Shown here piece by piece: positions 59,701-64,000 of a stretch of DNA of 64,000 bases. Source of the DNA: Dipylidium caninum (taxonomy: Eukaryota > Platyhelminthes > Cestoda > Cyclophyllidea > Dipylidiidae); contig QEYB01001685.1 of assembly GCA_017562135.1 (NCBI GenBank), forward strand, positions 620,001-684,000, written 5' to 3'. The position numbers and the translations under genes were made by a program. The notes beneath the pieces were generated by a model, which did no database searches, was not told where the DNA came from, and saw only the letters and a list, made by a program, of their open reading frames with translations. Position 1 is the first letter of the stretch. Every line of letters starts with the position of its first letter.

Positions 59701-62412
59701 TATTTAGCCCTTTTTTTACCCCATTCAGCAAGCAATTTTAACTCGAGAAATAGCTATCTCAAGCCAGTCACCAGAGTCCACGCAGTAAATGGTCAAAGAC
59801 TCCGAGTCTCCCGAGTCTCGTGTGTCAAATGAAGTGGACTCGCAATTTCCTTTGGTAGTATAAGTCAACGATTAAGGAGACAAATGTCCTTGCCTCCCCA
59901 GTTGCAGTTTAGCATCCACCGATTGAGTGGAAGAAACCCTTTAGATGAATGAAGGAATGAATTCCGATGGGGAACACGTTGACTTGCACCTCCTACTTTT
60001 TTTCCACCACGCTTATTCACCCAAGTGTCACACACTGACTGTCGGGACAAGGCAAATCATACAGGATATGGGAGAGTTTGTAAGTTAAGAATTAACTACA
60101 CCATTTCTTTGCGGACATGGTCCTTTTTCCGGTCTCTTCTCTCACCTGCCGTGAGGACAGGAAGGTGAGAACTTTAGGAGGCTCTTAAAACAACCTGATC
60201 CCGACTGTGGGATGTCCATTCCCGACTTCTTATTTAGTCAAAGGGAAGAAGACTTAAGTATAGCGCGGTAGGGCGTGTAAGTGGTGAAAATTCAAAAAAA
60301 AGAGACTTTGATTTATCTTATGGTCGAAAAAGACTTCACGAAAGTGAGTTCTACCCTCTTGCCAATCGCAATCTCCAAATTCGGCTGAAAATAGACAAAC
60401 AAACGGAAGTGCTGTTTCTCTCTCTCGCTCTCTCTCTTGCATCCGGCGGAATGTTCGGGTCCCTACACTCAAAAGGCTTTATGACCATTTAATTCCCCTT
60501 GCCTCCACCTTACATAAAAGAAACAGCACTTAAAACCAGTGCATCATCCTCGTAAATCCCCAACTGCCGGGCAGACCAAGTCGCAGAGGCTCGCGACGAC
60601 GGACGGTCTGCGAAGCCCACGTGAGTCGTGAGAAAGTCGTCATTTTGGGAGGCTGCACGACCTACGATCTCACTTTTATCTACTCTCCAGAGGGAGAATG
60701 GGCGAACGACATTACGATTGTCCGAAATTGCGAGCCGAAAGAAAGGGAAGAATCAGAGAAGCAGAGGGAAGGAGGGAAGAGGAGAGGGGAAGCAGAAGGA
60801 CAAAGTGCAGTGGACGAAGAGGTGAATATAAGAGAAACAATCGGTAATGACATTTGGACAAGTCGAAGTAAATTCCGAGTAAATGTTAGCTTGTTTCCGT
60901 ATCGTCGGCAGACTTCTCTTCCTCTCTTCTTCATTCCTTCTTTTCCTTTTTTCTTCTTTCCAGGCCAACGAAGGCACAGAACAACCGTAGCGTCTATGCA
61001 GGCGATGTAACCACCAACTCTCTTCAGCAACATGTTACAACCTGCAGGAAGTTGGTGCAGATTGAAACACAGACAATTGTGTACAGGCGGGTGGAAGAAG
61101 AAGAGGAAGAAGGAGGAGGATAAGACAGTTCACCAAGCAGAAGGCGAGAAAAGATCCACAGGCGGATTTCCGGATACTTTCTAACTAACTGTAATAAACA
61201 CACGATCGTGGGGGAAGAAACTCATGACCGGAGAGTGGACGACATTTGCCTCAGTCAACTACAGTTCTGCGAAACTCACACTCCCCTCTCATCATCATCA
61301 CTGTGGTATTTTGGAATCTGGGGCAGAAGGAAAGCCATGAGGACAGCCAAAATCACAGCCAACTGAAGACTTTATGGCGGATAAACGATGCACTTTCGCG
61401 ACCGCATTGGTTAGGGGAGGAATTACAGGCCTCCGTGGTAAAGTATGGCCTAATTTCAAGGATAGAAGTGGCCTTAAGGTCACACACACTTAATGGTGAG
61501 GGGGTGAAACGATCCACTTTTTCCACTTTTGGGTGAGAGAGAGGTTCTAGCAATCCATCCACTTACTCCGTACTCCACACTTTTCCAGGTTTACTAGGGT
61601 GGGTCATAAGACCAGACCGGAGAAGGGGGTAGCCTACGGGCTAAGGAGAGTGTCAGGGAAATTTCGACACTTCATGTGGAATACGCGAAAGGATGCCGCG
61701 AAGGGTGGAAAGCGCCATAACCCATTTTTAACTCCATTATAATGTGTTTTTAACACAAATGGCAGTAATCAGAAAAGAAGGCCATTTTCAGTGGGAGAAG
61801 AGGAGGGAGAAGTAGAAGACGAGCGAAAGGTAGGCGAGAGAGAGAGAGAGAGAGAGAGAGAGACGGAGTCAAGCTAAAAAGCTTAATGTCAAAATATCCT
61901 TGTGTGATTTCTCCAACTCGACCTTGTGACTGCCCTTGTGACGGGGGAAGATGTCCGCCCGAAGATGACAAGTGAATAACATTAACATGTCTGTCAGCGG
62001 CCTTTCGCCCATGTGTAGGCGAGGCGGACTGGAAGGAAAGTGGAAGGTGGAATTTCGCCTTACCTCAGCACTTAGATGGAAGGCAACTCGCACGACGCGG
62101 ATTAAAATTAATGAGACAGGCGGCGAGAGTAAGGCGGGAAGAAGGTGTACACCCACCTCTGAGGTGTAGATGTTAATTCCGTGAATGCACTAACTCACTA
62201 TTTTGCCTTGGCGTTGGCAGACTAGCTGCCGGCCTCTTCCGACGCCCCTCGATCGGCGTCTTGCCGCCCTCCGGCGCCAACAGCACTGGTCCTGAGGAAG
62301 AAGAGGATGAATAAGATGCGCTCGCGACTGCAGTAGTCCTACTTGGGGTAGACGATGTCGAAATGAAGATGGAGTGAGCGGTGCCCTCCCCATTCTCCGA
62401 GGCGGACTTCAT
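50704..62412 (-). CDS. bHLH-PAS transcription factor, HIF-alpha-like
   Basis: Minus-strand gene spanning 11.7 kb. Exons: 62199-62412, 59203-59504 (approximate acceptor), 56965-57095, about 55473-55885, 54182 to about 54550, 53785-53888, 53553-53721, 52689-52989, 51344-51572, 51029-51259 and 50704-50984. Most junctions match in phase; the links of the two middle exons (55.5 and 54.2-54.5 kb) are unresolved and one small PAS-A exon is probably missing. Basic region RRKEKSRLAAKMRRNQES matches the HIF-alpha pattern (RRKEKSRxAAxxRRxxES) better than SIM or trachealess, followed by LNLEKSGVIRMAG (helix 2). PAS-A begins FISLLSKALYGLLVHPTDS; PAS-B includes MVGQSYLDLIFLQDLQTV and PAYRLRMPF...KFIWVRTLF. 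The C-terminus is Ser/Gln-rich with an acidic segment (FSDVELDGDLPSDTDEF) like an activation domain. No LxxLAP oxygen-degradation motif was seen. An alternative start exists at 59470. Confidence 0.85.
60415..60440 (-). repeat. (GA)n microsatellite inside intron 1 of the bHLH-PAS gene
   Basis: An imperfect tctctctctcgctctctctct tract on the plus strand. A second, longer GA tract lies at 61835-61863. Confidence 0.7.
61835..61863 (+). repeat. (GA)n microsatellite
   Basis: About 14 consecutive GA repeats in the large first intron of the bHLH-PAS gene. Confidence 0.85.
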
Positions 62413-64000
62413 TGGATGGAGGGGCTGCGTGACTGACAGACAGTCTCTATTGTTGAGGCGGAGGAAATGAATCCGAGGTAAGAAAGAAATAAAAGGTGTA
62501 GTGGGGGCCTCGTTTTAATCTAACCCAACTCGACAAAACATTGCCTATTTTTGGACTGAAAGGCTCCATTTCATTTGTTTTCACTTGGATCATTTGTCAA
62601 TTACCATGCCAGTCGGTTCGTTTCTTGTCTGGCGCATGAGAGGCCTGTTTCCACTTAACTCCTGTGCTTTCCGCACCCTCTTTCGCTATCAGTCTGGTTC
62701 AATTTTAGGTTAGATTAATCACCCCGACTTATTTTTAGGGCGAAAAAAGCGTTATCCATGTCTCCCGAACGTAAATGTCAGGCTGGGTATGTTCAACTTT
62801 ATCAAAATTCGTGCCATTTTAACTAAGTTTTATCGTACAAGGGCATCCGATTCTCAGGGGTTAACACGAGACTGAAGAGCCCCATTGGGGACTCTTTTGT
62901 CCGCCAGTGGCAAACACAACACCGACGCCACCCTCTGTGCCCCTTTCACTTCTGGCGGGTTCCCTCCGGCGTCAAAACCATCGCCACGGGCCCATTTAAA
63001 GGTGAGAGAGGTCTAAAATGGTATTCTGTCCTCCAGATTTGGGATAGCGAGGCTCAGAAATTATGGGTGTGCACTTCCGCCCTCGCTAAGTCACAAACGC
63101 CACCGGCAGGCCGGGCGGACTGTTCGCAAAAGCCGCCTGGTGGCGTTAGAACCAGAGCCAGAGAGAGCCAGAGAGAGAGAAAGTCGAGGTTATCCAAAGT
63201 GTAGGACACCGCGAATAATTGAACGCTTGAACAATGACCGAACAATTTCACAAGGTGAATAAACTATGAAATTCTATTCTTCAACGCGAGCGCACTGTTT
63301 ATATCGTGAAGGCAATAGGATAAACATAATACACTTTTTAGTGACAATCGTGTTCATCTTGTGCACACAGACAAAACATCATGCCAGTGGTTTTATCCCT
63401 TACGTGATAGCGACGAAGACAATGACAACGACAACGATGATGATAGTGGCGATGATGGCAAGAGGAAGAGAATGAGATTAACAAAAGGAAAATCTGTCTA
63501 GCTAACGTAAAGCCTTCTTTGACTTTTTACGATGTCTCTTCCCCATGCCTCTGTGCTGCCCTCCTAGACAGGCAGTAAAGTTCTTTAATTGTCAAAAGTT
63601 GGTAAATGCCGAGGCAGCCATTTCTGTCTACACAGTGGCACTGAGGGGGGTGGAAGACAAACGCCGCATCGCTTCCACAAAGTAAAGTGATTTTGGAGTG
63701 ATGAGAAGTAATATTTCGACCAAGTTTACCAATTGTATCCATAATTCCCTGAAGGGAGTCCAAAAGTAAGCATTTTTTCCTAATTTAAATGAGGTGGGCT
63801 ACATGTTAATTCATGCGCACTGAAATTTTCCCAATGAAGAAATATTGTTCGGAATTGATGTGTTTCTGAAATGAAGGAATTCGGAGAGCGAGAGAGGAAC
63901 GGAATCCGTCACCTAAAAGGCATTTCGTGCTCGCCTTAGAAGAAAGGCAAACGGTGAATGGGGATGGATTAGGAAGAGGGATTGAAGGGCAGAAGTGTGT
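62413..64000. other. Upstream flank of the bHLH-PAS gene, no gene seen
   Basis: About 1.6 kb expected to include the promoter of the bHLH-PAS gene. There is a GA-rich patch at 63155-63181 and a gac/gat trinucleotide-rich run at 63412-63460. Open frames are short and lack motifs. Confidence 0.4.

Noticed and set aside
60621..61010. 129-codon plus-strand open frame
   Set aside because: Composition-driven (Glu/Arg then Phe/Pro runs), inside the first intron of the bHLH-PAS gene, no motif.
1..64000. tRNA, rRNA, CRISPR arrays
   Set aside because: Looked for tRNA B-box-like GGTTCRANNCC patterns, rRNA-like stretches and regular direct repeats with spacers; none convincing. CRISPR is not expected in an animal genome.

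Overview
This is a eukaryotic genomic window and almost certainly comes from a tapeworm (Cestoda). The strongest taxonomic marker is a pair of genes for the cestode-restricted antigen B / hydrophobic-ligand-binding family: short secreted helical proteins with the FF-x-x-DPLG core, at 22688-23182 (-) and 28836-29284 (+). Other features fit this: many very short introns (31-45 bp), compact same-strand gene clusters next to gene-poor, repeat-rich intergenic DNA, and decayed mariner transposons. All gene models were spliced by eye. For most of them the exon phases close exactly over the whole coding sequence.

Layout. 1-7556: three tightly spaced minus-strand genes, transcribed in the order of an ICE1-like coiled-coil protein (2798-7556), the spliceosomal cyclophilin PPIH (1911-2672) and the replication-fork protein TIPIN (661-1764). 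The gaps are only about 125-145 bp, which suggests a spliced-leader type polycistron. 7918-11348: two plus-strand genes, the ciliary microtubule protein Flattop/CFAP126 and the OST48/DDOST subunit of oligosaccharyltransferase. 12475-13400: a poorly resolved minus-strand gene. 14640-21289: eIF2A (-), 14 exons. 22.7-29.3 kb: the two antigen B-like genes, back to back, with a 5.6 kb spacer containing tandem units of about 370 bp and an inverted copy of antigen B intron sequence. 29.3-50 kb: gene-poor DNA with two inverted paralogues of an apparently undescribed Cys-rich family (32029-32981 + and 45333-46502 -), several mariner fossils and local duplications. 50704-62412: a bHLH-PAS transcription factor (-) with a HIF-alpha-like basic region. 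62413-64000: no gene seen.

The conserved genes are housekeeping functions (splicing, DNA replication, translation, N-glycosylation, cilia). The lineage-specific content is the antigen B pair and the Cys-rich pair. The best candidates for something undescribed are the Cys-rich pair (conserved three-exon structure, possible divergent DM domain), the intron difference between the antigen B paralogues, and the HIF-like factor, in which I see no oxygen-degradation motif.
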